A stretch of DNA of 64,000 nt, taken from positions 11,658,501-11,722,500 of the forward strand of contig AP031353.1 in the NCBI GenBank assembly GCA_037833965.1. Direction: 5' to 3'. The notes below the pieces were generated by a model. The model had not been told where the DNA came from, searched no databases, and worked only from the letters and a program-made list of their open reading frames with translations. Both the position numbers and the translations under genes were made by a program. This DNA is from Marchantia polymorpha subsp. ruderalis. Lineage: Eukaryota; Streptophyta; Marchantiopsida; Marchantiales; Marchantiaceae. Shown here piece after piece: positions 24,340 through 37,460 of the stretch; the stretch's first letter is position 1, and every line of letters begins with the position of its first letter.

Positions 24340-27300
24340 TCACAAGGTTGGATCATGAAGAGATCGAAGGCAGATCAGAGAAGTGGAGGTTGTGAACGAC
24401 CTGTTCGAATGAAAAGACGTGCGGGGAGAAGAGCTGACTTTTGATATAGACAGTAAACGATAAGATTTCTCGATAAGCTCGAATGTCATCGCTGCGCCAG
24501 CTACAACCTCCACTTCGGCTAGAATGCCGTCTGACTTGGCTCAACATCGGCATGCAGGGAGAGGTTTCAGATCATTAAGCTGGAAAAATGAACAGAGTGA
24601 AACAGCAGCAATGGAGTGTGGTCTGCAGAGAACAGGTTAGTCCTTATCCGGTGGTACCGTACACTGTGCAATTCTGAAGAATCTGAGCCCGATGCACTCA
24701 TGACTCATGACATATGACCACGTCCAGCCTGGAAGCTACTCGGCTCACTCACTCACTCACTGAGGTCTCAATTAGGCTCACATCAAAAGATTAGCAAGTG
24801 GAGAAGACTCCAACACGAAGAGCTTAAGGTTGCAGAATCTTCATGGTTAAATTTAGATCACATTAAATCGGCATGCTTAGTGGCAGATGATTTGGGGTAC
24901 ATGACAGCTAAGAACGTGATGCTGTAATGTAGTCCAGCAGTAATACGGCCAGGCTAACACGTAATTTCTCACATGTTCCTTACTTGCCTGTACCATGAAG
25001 GTGGAGCTTTCAAGAAACGTCCCAACAGTGTGGATTCTCAGGAGGGGAGACGATGCCATTGGCACAGAGTTGTGATCAAAGTCAGAGCAGAGTCTATACA
25101 GTGACGGAATCCCCCCATAGTCGTCTTTGAGAGGCTGTCAGCTGATTGATGTGTGCACGCAGTTTGAGAGAGGTCGTTGTAGACTGCAGATTGCAATTTG
25201 TTGTTAAACTCTTCCTCTTGTGCTAGGATGTAGAAAAGCAAACTGAAAGAACACAAAGGAAAAGATGTTCAAGCCTCTCGAAAATATTCTGTACATTTGT
25301 AATGTATTTTGAAGGGTAAGCTCGAGATCGGATGAGAGCTTTCTAAATTCACTGTTTAGTAATACCTAGCCCACGTGGCAAGAATGAATATGAGCTGACC
25401 ACTAAACCCTCGTATCATTTGCTCAGAAAATATTCTCTTCAGATGTTCTAGAAGACTTTATAGGATGACATAGAACACATAAAAGGGTGTCCATACCCGA
25501 TATCAATTACTTGCACTTTCGATCCGTCCATCCGTAGAAACAAATGCTGAGAAGCATAAGTCTTTGACTCCTAGACGAAATCAAACTTGAGACTCACTTC
25601 TATTCAGCATAAATGTGACCTGATTGTGGTTGTTTGATTGCTCTCCTTCTTGCAAATGTTGGTATACATAATTTCTACCTGACTTAAAGTTCTCTTCAAA
25701 GCTAACTCTTTGACAAAATGTCTAATTACAAGTGATAGTTTGTATATGTACAGGCTTGGTGTCAAACTCTCATTTCAGAAGAAGAACATGACGTTTACTT
25801 TATTTCACTATAATTTTCCCAACACTAGAAAGATTAGGAAAAAAAAATTACATTTATTTTGAATATTGAAATATTTTTTCTCATGTAGCGCCTTAAAATT
25901 CAGAAGCTGATTCAATTTCCACTTCAAGAAGCTTCAAAATTTGAAGAGATTAACATTCTCTAATTTTTTGCTTCTCAAGAGAAGCATTTATGTTAAATTG
26001 AGATTTGCAAACATATGAATGAAAATTTTATTCATGACATAAAACCGTACATAGAACTTGACGTTTATTATATCTTTTATTTTCCCGAGTTTCTACATGC
26101 CCTGGAGTGATAAAATATCAAATTACTTGTGACAAGACTCAAAAGCCTGACATCAAGAAATATGTTATGCTGCATACATAGGAATTGTATAATTAAATGG
26201 TGTACGCTCAACAACATGAGCATCCAGAAAGTGATTCTAACAATCTTTCGCAACGTGGATGCAGTAGTTGTGCAATTTTTTTTTTCTGTATTCTGACGGT
26301 TCTTAGATTCATTCGAGGTTACACTAAAAAACATCGTAAGGAGCAGTTGAAGGCAGTTGAAGACCGAGGGGTAACTCGGTCCCATTGTCTATCCTTCAGG
26401 ATTTCTTATATTTCTACCTCTTGTGTACAGTACTGTGATGAGATCCCCATCGTTTGGAATCTGTAAGTGAGGTTTTCCATAAAAAGGCACGAAAGCAAAA
26501 GTGTATCACCTTAGGCTAATCTGAATGTGGAGAGCCTAATTCAAAGAAGGAAAAGAGCTCATGACTTGGGCCTCAAGTGTGACCCACAGACTCACTTGAG
26601 TTGCGCCAGGTCTAAACCACTGCAGCATTCTAGCCCGCAAGAACGCTAATTTTTCCTTTCGAGCAGACTGACATGGACGAAAAGTGGCATTGACTTGTAG
26701 GATTTGGGGCTCGACGCCACTGATTATCAATCTTACGTGTATTTTATTTTACTACTCGATGGCCCTTCAAGTGGCAAGTTCGTCTGCGGGGGGATGCGAA
26801 GTTCGGGCATGGCATCCTCCCTGTCCAGGCTGACAAACATTTTACTACTGTAATTTGACAACTGTGATGAGCTCCAAAGCAATCACACAGAAGTAACGGA
26901 TGGACAGTGACGTGCAGAGCTCTACATGTGTAGAAACTAGGAACCCGGATATTCAAGTGGTCTGACACGACATCGAGCATTCCTGTTCATGCATTGGAAT
27001 TTTCACGTATTTTCAATCATTCTCTGCTTCTACCATGAGGCCAACAGTTCACAGATCCAATCACTCTCAGCGTCAATCAACGAGCCATTCGAAAGTCTGT
27101 GCACAGTTTCAATCATTCTCTCTCTGCCCTCCGCCCCTGCAATCAGGCCATGAGAGGGATTCAGATCTGTCGTTATGACAGAATTCCATCGACGAGCTGC
27201 TTGCTTGGCAGTTCGATAGATGATACAAACTTATCCAAAAGCTCCCTCCCAAAGCTTTGGCCAGCTCTATCGGGCCCTCCTCAATTTCCGAGATCTCCAT

Positions 27301-30300
27301 CGGATTTTCCATGAGTTCGTGACTGTGTGAGGAGGGGTGGACGAGTGCCAATCACCCTGCGGCGCAGCCCAAGCCCAAGCATGTGAGACAACGGGACGCT
27401 TGAGGTCAAAAATGCAGTTGCTGTGCTGCATGATCTATGCATGATCGAGGACGAGGACGAGGGCGAGCGCGACAAGGATCAGCTGTACGGAGTCAAGAAG
27501 GTACGAAGTGAGGTGGAGTGAAGTGCACTGAACTGCCCATGACGTTTGCGTTGACGAGATTTCCAGGAAAGGACGAACAGTCAAAGACAAAAGGACTGCT
27601 CTCGTCCACTTTCCGGACCCGAAAACTGCTCTGCTGGTGCTGGTGATGGTGCTGGTGCTGAGTAAGTTAGGAACGAGGTGAACTTCGGTCAGAGGTTTCG
27701 CCATAAAGGAGAACCTGTCAGTTTGACTGCTTCTTCATGGGACCTCCAGTGTTCACCCTCAACCTCGTTGACCCTCGAGATGCTGCTTCAGGTGCCACCA
27801 CTTCACCTTTCGATGGACGAAGCATGAGCATCGCTTCATGGCCAAGTATGTTCATCGATCGACAAAATTCCGACCCTCTACGTCTCCCTCTCCCTCTCCC
27901 TCGCCCACTCGCCTGGTGGCTTCTGTGGGTCCAGAGTTCTAAGTCCTCCTCCTCGCAAGTTACAAGCGCCAAGCTCCAAATAAAAATGTTCAGCGATTGC
28001 TGAGCCGGTCATGGTGGCCATAATTCCTGACAGGCCTACGAGGCAGGGCCATATGATGTTTGGTGGGTTAGGCTGTTGGTTGTAGATTGAGGGGAGATGG
28101 AGACGACGCGTGGACAACAGACTCTCGCAGCAGTTTCATATCTCTTGGACCAAAGACAGAAAGGGGGCGAGCAGTTTGGAGCCTCTGTTTGGGACGTACA
28201 GTCCTTGACTGCAGAGTTTGCACCCATGCACATGGAGTTGTGAAGGTTCATTGTGCCAGTACGATGAGCAGTTCATTCTGCTGCAACGAGATTGGATTCG
28301 CTTGGTGCTTGGTGCATCTGGACCAACTCCTTCAGCAAGGGGCCTTGGCAATTCTCTGCTCCGAATATTTTCATGTGCAAGGTGCCTTCCATGGGTTTCA
28401 TTCTCGAGACCTTCCAGCCATCGTTATCAAGAATGCTTTGGGGTACAACATTCAGTATCTGAGTGGATGGATACTTTAGAGGGCTCGTGCGTAAATTGAC
28501 CGGCCCACTTCATCCTTGGGCACTAGCATGTCACCATACTATATACAGAAGCGAATTCGGCGTGCATCATTTTCCATGTTCGTTCATAGACTAGGAGTCA
28601 CCTGCTGGCCGCAAGATGCGTGCCTGATTTCACCGACCTTTGCATGCTGCTGCTGGCACAAGGTGGTGGTCTCGGTACCTAGTCCTCTTCCGTACATGAC
28701 TCGGGCCATGCAGCTCATCCTCCAAAAAATAGAGAGCCTACTTTGACCTTGAAAGATGGCCTTGAAGCAAAGATACTGCTTCTTCTTTACTGAAAAGTTG
28801 ACCAAATCTCACACTGCAATTTTGGGAGAGTTGTATTGGACATGAGATGCACATGAGTGTGTCGGAATCTTCTTCCTCATGAACTTACTGAACGAGTGCC
28901 AAAAGATGCACGAGTTTGTCCTATGGAAAAGTATGATGGGGCTCACCACATGCTTTCTAAAAATGACACCTCTCGAATGCTTCCAAGCAGAGAGAGGTCA
29001 TGTCATAATGCTGAGCTTGGCAGCTGCAATGCCATGACGTTCACAAGGTAAGAAGAAGGGCACAATTTGTTATGTCCTACTTTTCGGCTCTGTACATTTG
29101 CCAACGAGACAAGATGAAGACCGATTCCTCCAGTGTGGGTGGTAAATGTGCGGCGCTTAGGCGTACATTATGATGAATAAATGAATGAACAGTACGAGGA
29201 TTCGATTGACATTCTCGAACCCACCTACCACTGGCTTCCTTCAATGCTCTCGAGATACAGTACCCGAATACGATGTCTGCTTGCAATGGAGTGTTCGGTG
29301 GCACATTCTTGCGCTGTTTAGTGCTCTGTGATCTTTATAGGGTGTGCTGCTCTGGAGGATGTCTTCTTGTGTCATAAGATCCACGGGACTTTAGACTCTT
29401 CATTGTACCCTTACAGAGTTGGGATCATTACATTACATTACATCCCATCCCTCTATAGGAAGCTTCTCATTTCTGCAGATTCCTTCGTTTCTGTTCTCGG
29501 CCATGGTCAGTCCAGTAACGGACGTCTAATTGAAGTATACGACAAGAATCTCCCTGCGAAGCTGATGGCTCACGCTGTACAGACACTTAACTGAAACTGC
29601 ATTACGGTACATCTCGATTGTGCACAAATGCTCTTGGGGCTTCGGGCCTTGGGTCTGTGCTTTGACTCCATTCACATGAAGTTAGCCAACAATATCTGTA
29701 CCTTTGTGAAGAACCAAACACATGGTTCCATACTCTCATCAATTCTGAGAATCCGTATATCATAACACGTACAAAGTCGAAGTTAATCACTGGTGCAGAA
29801 ATGCCTAAACGGAAGTGATACTTCAATGCATGAAACCAGGTTTAGAAATAACAAATCACACACATAAACTTCGCTTCTTGTCTTTGATTATTGCCTTTTG
29901 TATCGCATGAGTTACAGATACTATGGAGATGGATAGAGATACCATGGTCACCAGCTGAGCTGGCCTGTTAGTCAGATTAGAACGTCATCTACGCAAACTG
30001 AGGCAAACATATCTTAAAAAAATTCGTTAGGAAATTTGTGATAATGAGCATAGCGAATCATTTCCTTCCGACTGGATCCAGATTAAGGTTTTGTCTTCTA
30101 GCCGGGGTTTGATTATAGATGGTTCCGGTAGTTGTCCAGTCATAACGCTTACTCCATATCCATGCATGAAGGTTTGAAGTCAGTAGCGTGGTGAGAATTA
30201 AACCTGAGCTGGATATTTGCAGCTCGTTTAAGAGGACCTCGAGAAATTAGCGCATAACCCGAGTATTAGGTGGTGCATCTGTGCACGAGCTAGGTAGCTA

Positions 30301-31180
30301 CGGAAACTGGCGCCCTGTACAATATCCAGGATGGGAGAATGTGCCGGGATCTCATGAAGTGTCGACGTTGGCTCATTGGGCCAGTGGCTTTGCAGCAGTC
30401 CACGACTTTGTCTTTCAGTTATGGCGAAGTGGGCCCTCTCTCTACAGCTACAGAAGGCGAGCAAAAGTCGAAGCTCTCAGCTCCCCTTGTCGATCCGTAC
30501 ACGAGGTCTCGCTCGAAGCCTTCACCTGCCCACCCTCCAGCGGCATTCTGAAGTGTCTGATTATATTCGTGAGATTCGGAGTTGGTATCCTGCATACTCG
30601 CTCCTAAAGTCGTGCTCTCGTGTTCTAGATGCATATTTAAACCAGCCCTCGGCAGACAGTATCTGGCATGCGACTGCGACCTCATCAAGTGCTTTAGAGC
30701 TGCGCACTCAGAATTCAGAAGGTGGCTTTAAGCCCACTGTAGCCCGTCGAGCTCTGAGTCCACGCGGGACTGAAAAGGGGACTGTGGAGTCCAAGCCAAC
30801 CCCAACTGTGGTCAATTTACGCTCATGGATGTTCTTTGTCGTGAGCATGTGCACATCTGAAGCTGCTCTTGCCTTGTACATAGAGCCAGTGAGCCTGATC
30901 TCTCAGGCCAGTTTCTCTTCTGCTCGCGAGACCATTGTCTTAATCTCTGCTGCTCAAGGGTCCTAAGAGGTCTGCTGCTCTCTTCTCCTCGCACGTATAT
31001 TTCTTTTGGAAAGGAAGATCAGCAGAAGGCCGAATTCAGGTCCGCGAAGAAACATATTGCAGGTTGTGTTGGCTCTGAGCTGAAGCTTTTTCTTGCAGGT
31101 GAAGAGTGGTTGACACTTATTGCGAGCTTACGAGTCACAGACAGACAGACCGCCGGCCAGGGAGCAGGCAGTGCAGACAC

Positions 31181-32208
31181 ATGGCCTTGGAAAGAAGCAC
31201 CATGCTTGCTCTGTTGTTAATTTCTCTGGGTCTGCTTCAGACTGCTCTAGCAGCTGAGTACGTAGTGGGAGATGCCACGGGCTGGACTTACGATGAAACA
31301 CTCAAATTCTACAACGATTGGGCAGCGAGCAAGACCCTCAAAGTCGGGGACTCACTCAGTAAGTCGCCGTATTTCTTTTCTTGCACGGCACATTGAATAC
31401 TACGTTTCAAAATGCTCGTCATCTCCACATCGCAGCATTGCCCTGCTCTTTGCTCGGGCATTACTTCCAGAGTAGTGCTTGACATTCACCACAATTATCC
31501 ACTTCGGCATTTCTCCCTTGAAGCCTGATGTTCTTGTTGTCCCCGACCAAATGAATGGACTAAACTCGGACTCTACAGTTACTCTTGTTCTCTTGAATTG
31601 AGGCCTAGAAACTGATCCAGAAACGCTAATTACGATTATAGATTCTCAATGTGCAATAACACTTCTCCCTCAATAACCTCGAAACCAGACCTGCCCGAGT
31701 TCAGATGTATGAGTCATCGACGATTCGAATGACTAAGTTTTATCTTCAGTTTTCAACCTACAAATGACATTCACATTCAATCTGCTTATGCACTGTGATC
31801 ATTCGTGACCTCGTGTTGATTATTTGATCGTGTGGAATTGCAGAGTTCAACTGGGTAAGCGTGCACGATGTCGTTGAAATGAGCCAAGCGGATGCTGACG
31901 CTTGCAACAGCGTAGGCAACAAGATCAGCGAGTGGCAGGAGTCTGGCGCCGTGGTAGACCTGACAACTGCCGGAACTCACAGTTACATCTGCTCCATCGG
32001 CAGTCACTGCAATGCGGGTATGAAGATGACAGTCACCGTCCTGGCAGCAGACACTTCAACTCCAGCCTCCCCTCCACCTCCCGCCACGCCTGGTGTGACC
32101 GCTGCTCCTCCTCCACCTCCCACGGCTGCCTCGAGCATCCAGTTGCGCCAACCATTAATCGTTGGAGCGCTGGCCCTCATCGCAGCTTGCGCTGCTCTCT
32201 CTTTCTAA
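31181..32208 (+). CDS. Phytocyanin 4, with GPI signal
   Basis: Exons are 31181-31358 and 31844-32208 (543 nt, 180 aa); the phase-1 intron has gtaagt and ttgcag borders. The ATG at 31181 is preferred over the earlier in-frame GTG at 31106 because it directly starts a signal peptide ending ALA. The cupredoxin domain starts EYVVGDATGW; ligands are His in SVHDV, Cys in YICS, His in GSHC and Met in AGMKM, with the usual ligand-loop length. A short Pro/Thr tail and a hydrophobic end (LIVGALALIAACAALSF) suggest a GPI anchor. It is the most canonical of the four and the most diverged from copies 2 and 3. Confidence 0.93.
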
Positions 32209-33792
32209 TAGGACTCGAAGCGTTTTTCTCGTGAAAAGAGGAATGTCCCAACAACCTGCGCAGATTCTGCCAGAGACATGTCTCCCATCACCCAGAATTA
32301 TTATTGTCATATCTCGGAAACTCAGACGCGAATATTCATTGTAAATTTGAAAACCATAAATCATTAGCAAAGATGGGTCCATAAGACGTCATACTCGATT
32401 GACTACGTGTTAGAAATTTGGTGCCCTCTCATTGGAAAGGCTCGATATTTCATTTTTGCATCACAAGCTTCATCACCAGTGAGATTGGTGCTTTACAAAT
32501 GCGTGAGCCACGTTTACTTGCATTACCAAATTAGTATACATTCCCACTTCAAATGTAAACGAATTGTGACAATAATATTTTGGATCATAACACTCTAATG
32601 AAGCTTTACTTTCTACAAAAATACTATGTGAAAAGATCGCTACCTTTGATTGTTCCGCCACTTTTCCATTGACATTATAATGTTTTGTTCTGCCCAAATC
32701 GTGACGGGGAGAGAAAACTCTATAAACTCTTAAGACAGAATGGAGAATGTTGTTGTGCACCATGTAGACACTGAAATTATCTAAAAAAAAACTAAAACCA
32801 AAAGAAAACAAATGATCCATAAATCTATCAAATACATGTGTGTAACTATTAGAAACAAATCTTTGTCACCAGATACGAGAAAGATCAGATCAATTTCCCC
32901 TTTAGCTTTGCACTCCTCGTAAAACAGTTTGCCTCGAACAGACACCTTGAAATCTTATGAAGAATTTGGTAAGCAGTTGTTACCCATGAATACTACTAGA
33001 GAAAGGTTCTCACCAAGTTGCAAGCAATTAAGTGCCAATGCAAGGTCTATCACCCTCTATAAACTCGTGACAGATGACTACCAGCTTTTCTTATAATGAG
33101 ACGTTGACCGAAACTGCGCCCAGACGCACGAGCTGTATGTAAATTTAGTACCGTAACAAACGAAATGTACGTGAGCGAAAAGATGAGCCATGCACCGGTC
33201 ATTTCCAAAAGACCGCAGAAGGTGGGCTCTCAGTCCTTCCATAGCTGCTTTCACCGAAGTCAAAGGTCCCCAAAGCTGTTGCAATTCGAATAAAATATTG
33301 AAAGCCTCTTAGTGCAACCGTTGTTCGTGTAAACATGGTTTGTACCTTACAATTGAAAAGGTCGCTCGAAATTTCTACTTCCTCGTACAATTGAATACCC
33401 TGTGACATGGCTCGTCCAACACAAGTTAGCTGAACATGTTGATTTGAACAATGATGAGAATTCTCAGCGTCAATCCCCCTTCGACAAAGAGAACTCCCAC
33501 AGCGTTTGAGAGATATGTAACAAGACTTAACAGCTGGTCCAGGCAATATTGAGATACAATACACAAGATAGCATCCGTCAAGCCTGACCTGCTCTCTCTT
33601 GTAACTACACGATGATTTACCCTCAAATCTAGTGGCTACTGCACTTGCCCCACAGAGTAGAACAATCTTACCTTCTGGTATCCTCACGGGATCCTAAGAC
33701 TTTGGTGTGCCCTATCTGTTCGGAATTTTTGCACCATTACTCTTCCGCTCCAGACGAGCGTTGCGCTGCAGCGTGGCGCGGATAGCGGTCGC

Positions 33793-33915
33793 AACATTTC
33801 AAATCTTCAAATCTTTCCAAGCTTCGAACACACACAGAACATTTCAAATCTTCACATGCTTCGAACACACACTGAACATTTCAAATCTTCAAATCTTCCT
33901 AAGCTTCGACTATGC
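33793..33915. repeat. Imperfect tandem repeat, three copies of about 37-45 bp
   Basis: aacatttcaaatcttc recurs at 33793, 33838 and 33875, each followed by a variant of the word gcttcgaacacaca. It lies in the promoter region of the P450. Confidence 0.75.
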
Positions 33916-33919
33916 TCTG

Positions 33920-33929
33920 AATATATATG
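33920..33929 (+). promoter_or_regulatory. Candidate TATA box of the P450 gene
   Basis: aatatatatg lies 286 bp upstream of the ATG at 34215, right after the tandem repeat. Inference from motif and position. Confidence 0.4.
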
Positions 33930-34214
33930 CAACTAGCCCGTAAAGACCGACCAGTAAGCAGATGCTGTTTAACGGCCTCACCACTTTTGAATCTCAATTC
34001 GGAGACATGGAGCGTTTGCATGCTCAGTGAAGTTGTTGGATCAGAGGACATCTTGAAGGCAACATGTGGCCAGTAGTCGCTAATCTTACTATCAATCCCT
34101 TCGTGGTTGTGGAAATCGCGTCCTGCAAGGCACATATAGATGCTCTAGACACACGCGCACACAATTCGTTATTCTGCAAATTTCGTTATTCTGCAAGATT
34201 CTTACATTCTGAAC

Positions 34215-36966
34215 ATGGCGGAGCAAATGGACCCATTCAAATTCCATACCATGCTGAACACGGCTTATCAATCGATTATCAGCAGCTACATTATGCAGCT
34301 GGGTTGTGTCATCGTGCTTCTGGTGCTCTGCGTCTGCTTCTACAGGTTGAAGCAGAAAGCTCGTCTGGGACCAAGATATTGGCCCTTTCTGGGCAGCGTC
34401 TGGGACATCTCGGCGCATTACTGTCATCTACACGATTGGCTCTTGGGATTCTTCCGTTTCGCCAAAACTATTCACGTCCGCATGCCCTGGGGCCGCGTTT
34501 ACTACTGCACCGTGGATCCAGTCAATGTCCAGTACTTGCTCCAAACGAACTCCGTCAACTTCCGCAAGGTCTGTCTGTCCCGTCAGCCCAATTCGCCCTC
34601 GGATCTCGTCTCGTCTTCCATGCAGACCATAGTTTGTGACGGGCTGTGTCTCTGATGTGCTGTCGTAATGGGCTTCGATTGACAGGGCAAAGGCTTCTTC
34701 AAGCGCATGGAAGTGTTGTTGGGCCAGAAAGAGCTTCATGACTCATGGATTATGAGGAATTGGGTGACCTCGGAGTTCTGCAAACCTTCGGTCTGCGACC
34801 TGACTGCTGCGGTAATGAAGAAGAAAACTTGTACCATCGCTCGGCTGCTGGCTGAAGTAGCCAGAAAAGGCACCACCGTGGACATCCAGGTAAGTCATAC
34901 AATTTATGTCGTCGAAGAAGGTTCCTGGCTGCCCATCGCCAACCTCTGCAGATCCTACGACAGCCTTTGGGTTGAGGTCGACGAAGATAAGGGATGAGCA
35001 CAAAACATTTCGCACTTTCTGGAACAATTTAGAAAAGAGAGGCTCGGATGCCGATGATTACTTTGGGCAAGACCAAACTGACTTGACATGTGTTTGCCTT
35101 GTCGACCATGACAGGATTTGATTCAAAGGGCGACATTGGATGCGATCGGAAAAGTGGCGTTTGGAGTAGACTTTGAGTCACTGCCATGTGCTCTTCCAAA
35201 GCCATGGCCACACATCGCGTTCGCTTCGTCCTTGGACTTGGCCACCACCATCGCCGTCAAGCGCTTCAGTGATCCTTTCTGGGAGCTCAAGCGGTACTGT
35301 AACATGTTTCCGGAGCGGGTGCTACCGGAGCAAATGCAGGTAGTGGATGGGTTTATCTTTAGCCTGATTGCTGACAGAAAAGCCGAGGTCAAGCATCATC
35401 ATGGGCAAGTCTACGATCTGGCTCAAGCTTACCTGGCTCACGCCGAAGGAGTATGTTTCACTTATCTCACATCTTGCTCTCTGAATTGCTGCAGCCGGTA
35501 GACGGTCACCAGCCTAGACTTAGGTAGACTCGTCAGTCACAGATCGTGGTCCTCGTGCAATGGCTCGTGCAATGGATGACAATTTGAGATATAGATTCCA
35601 GCTCAGTTGTTGTGGTCATGCCTGCAGACCCCGTATGGAAATGATCTCATTTCCAAATTTCTCAATCTCACGATGAGAGAAGACCACGCCGACAACCCTC
35701 AGACGGACGAGTTACTGCGGCATATCGTCATCAACTTCGTGATCGCCAGTCGGGATGCTATTGGAGTGACACTCACGTGGCTTGTCTACGAGTTGAGTAT
35801 GCACTCTGATGCGTCGCACAGACTGTACTTAGAGCTCCGAGACTATGAGAGCCGGAGACAATTCGAATGTCAGTATTCGGAGGAGCAGTATTCGGATGTC
35901 GAGCTGCAAGACGAAGACTACGTTCGCATGATGGACACACGAATTCGTGAATTTGCTGCCCTGATCACCTCCGAGTCTCTGGACGAGCTGCCTTTCTTGC
36001 ATGCTTGCCTTGATGAGACTCTTCGGCTTCACCCCGCGGTGCCTCTTGTATGTATCATGAGCCACATCTTCCTTCATCCCTGGTTTTGGTACGTGATTGT
36101 CATCTTCATCTTTGTAGACCTCGAGTTAAGTGGGCCTGTGTCTAGCCACTATGATTCTAAGAGACCTGGATTTCAGGGCTCTTAGAATCATGGTGGCAAT
36201 ATCATAACATGGCTAGACATAGGCCCACGTAAGGAGGAGACTCAACCTTTCAACAGATTATATGGTGACCAATTGCCACGACATGAATCTGATTAATATA
36301 GATTGGTAAGGTGTTGTAACCAGCGGTGCATCCCCTCGTGCAGGACCCCAGGGACATAGAAGAAGACGACACACTTCCAGCCGGAGAAGTTTTCATAAGC
36401 AGCAAGAAAGGGAACGTAGTCTTCATCGCACCATATTCTATGGCTCGAATGACGTCTATATGGGGTCCGGATGCTGCACAGTTCAACCCAGATCGTTGGC
36501 TGCAGAGTGGCAAACTGGAGCCAGCATCTGACAGCAGATTCGTGACGTTCCAGGTGGGTTCCCTGATTTTTATCACCAGATTTGAACCGCATTCAGTTTG
36601 AGTTATGGTAGGGAGTCAGAGACTGCTCACCTTCACCGTCAGAAATTGCTGGCTCGACAAGGTCTAGGCTAGAATGATCCTTTCTCGCTATTGGTTTAGT
36701 CCGTTCAAGCTAGAAAATGTGAAATGATGTTAGACCTGAAGAACTTTGTGATATTTGTGCAGGCTGGACTTTACACTGGCGCTGTGAAAGATTTGACTTA
36801 CCAGAGTTGCAAGGTTGCAGCAGCTATTCTGGTTCGGTTCTTCGAATTTATCCGCGCGTGTCCCCTCAATCGTCCTCCCCAATATCGTATGACGTCCACC
36901 TTAGTGATAGAGAGTGGCCTTCAAATGTATCCTCGTTTGAAGTACAATTCCGGAGCTACTATTTAG
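34215..36966 (+). CDS. CYP704-like cytochrome P450 lacking the heme-ligand cysteine
   Basis: Six exons (34215-34568, 34686-34889, 35115-35450, 35628-36047, 36344-36553, 36763-36966), all joined in phase 0, give 575 aa with no internal stop. An N-terminal membrane anchor (LGCVIVLLVLCVCFY) is followed by CYP86-clan features: ETLRLHPAVPL (ExxR), VFIAPYSMARM, FNPDRW (PERF), and a C-terminus like CYP704 (RFFEF...YRMTSTLV). The family usually hydroxylates fatty acids in the ER, for example for sporopollenin or cutin. Key residues are gone. The heme loop FQAGPRxCLG reads FQAGLYTGAV, so the axial Cys is missing, and the I-helix AGxDTT reads ASRDAIG. It therefore cannot work as a normal P450; it is either a young pseudogene with an intact frame or a non-catalytic protein. 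The partial copy at 40.3 kb shares the damaged loop. Confidence 0.85.
36130..36228. repeat. Composite hairpin in P450 intron 4, absent from the paralogous copy
   Basis: Outer arms 36130-36148 and 36210-36228 and inner arms 36145-36163 and 36179-36197 are 19 bp each, one mismatch per pair. The right outer arm is shared with the P450 copy at about 39733-39751, but the left arms are not, so the left arms were probably made by copying the right side in reverse. Confidence 0.85.
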
Positions 36967-37460
36967 TAGCAATATTCCCGAATATCGTATGACGTCCACC
37001 TTAGTGATAGAGAGTGGCCTTCAAATGTATCCTCGTTTGAAGGACAATTTCGGAGCTACTATTTAGTAGCAATATTCCCGAATATCGTATGACGTCCACC
37101 TTAGTGATAGAGAGTGGCCTTCAGATGTATCCTCGTTTGAAGTACAATTCCAGAGCTACTATTTAGTAGCAATATTCCCGAATATCGTATGACGTCCACC
37201 TTAGTGATAGAGAGTGGCTAGTGATAGAGAGTGGCCTTCAGATGTATCCTCGTTTGAAGGACAATTCCGGAGCTACTATTTAGTAGCAATATTCCCGAAT
37301 ATCGTATGACGTCCACCTTAGTGATAGAGAGTGGTCTTCAAATGTATCCTCGTTTGAAGGACAATTTCGGAGCTACTATTTAGTAGCAATATTCCCGAAT
37401 ATCGTATGACGTCCACCTTAGTGATAGAGAGTGGCCTTCAAATGTATCCTCGTTTGAAGG
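36881..37460 (+). repeat. 100-bp minisatellite derived from the P450 last exon, about 5.8 copies
   Basis: Units begin aatatcgtatgacgtcc at 36881, 36981, 37081, 37181, 37298 and 37398; the fourth is 117 bp because a 17-bp word (tagtgatagagagtggc) is doubled. The first unit is the end of the P450 coding exon including its stop. Each unit holds three inverted repeats: ccttcaaa...tttgaagg, gctacta-tt-tagtagc and atattc-cc-gaatat. The partial P450 copy has a single, diverged unit at about 40361-40440, so the array expanded only here. Confidence 0.93.

Larger units (their letters stand above)
21661..31180. other. 9.5-kb spacer between phytocyanin 3 and 4
   Basis: No gene with recognisable domains. 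It holds a 28-bp-arm hairpin at 22540-22601, a good TATA box at 23858-23866 followed by a small secreted-peptide-like frame, CT-rich microsatellites near 27880-27915 and (cact)n near 24745-24760. The pyrimidine tract ending in ttgcag at 31093-31098 could be the acceptor of a 5' UTR intron for the gene at 31181. Confidence 0.5.
32209..34214. other. Spacer between phytocyanin 4 and the P450
   Basis: No gene is supported. A three-copy tandem repeat at about 33793-33915 and a TATA-like box at 33920-33929 lie at its right end. Confidence 0.5.

Noticed and set aside
27718..28003. Gene at 27.7-28.0 kb (frames on both strands)
   Set aside because: Driven by CT-rich microsatellite composition; no start or splice context and no family.
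30376..30966. 196-codon open frame upstream of phytocyanin 4
   Set aside because: No domain, signal peptide or splice context; first ATG is internal. Probably chance or part of a 5' leader region.
33199..33687. 162-codon minus-strand frame, cysteine-rich
   Set aside because: Starts at GTG without an upstream ATG, no family resemblance, no flanking exons found.
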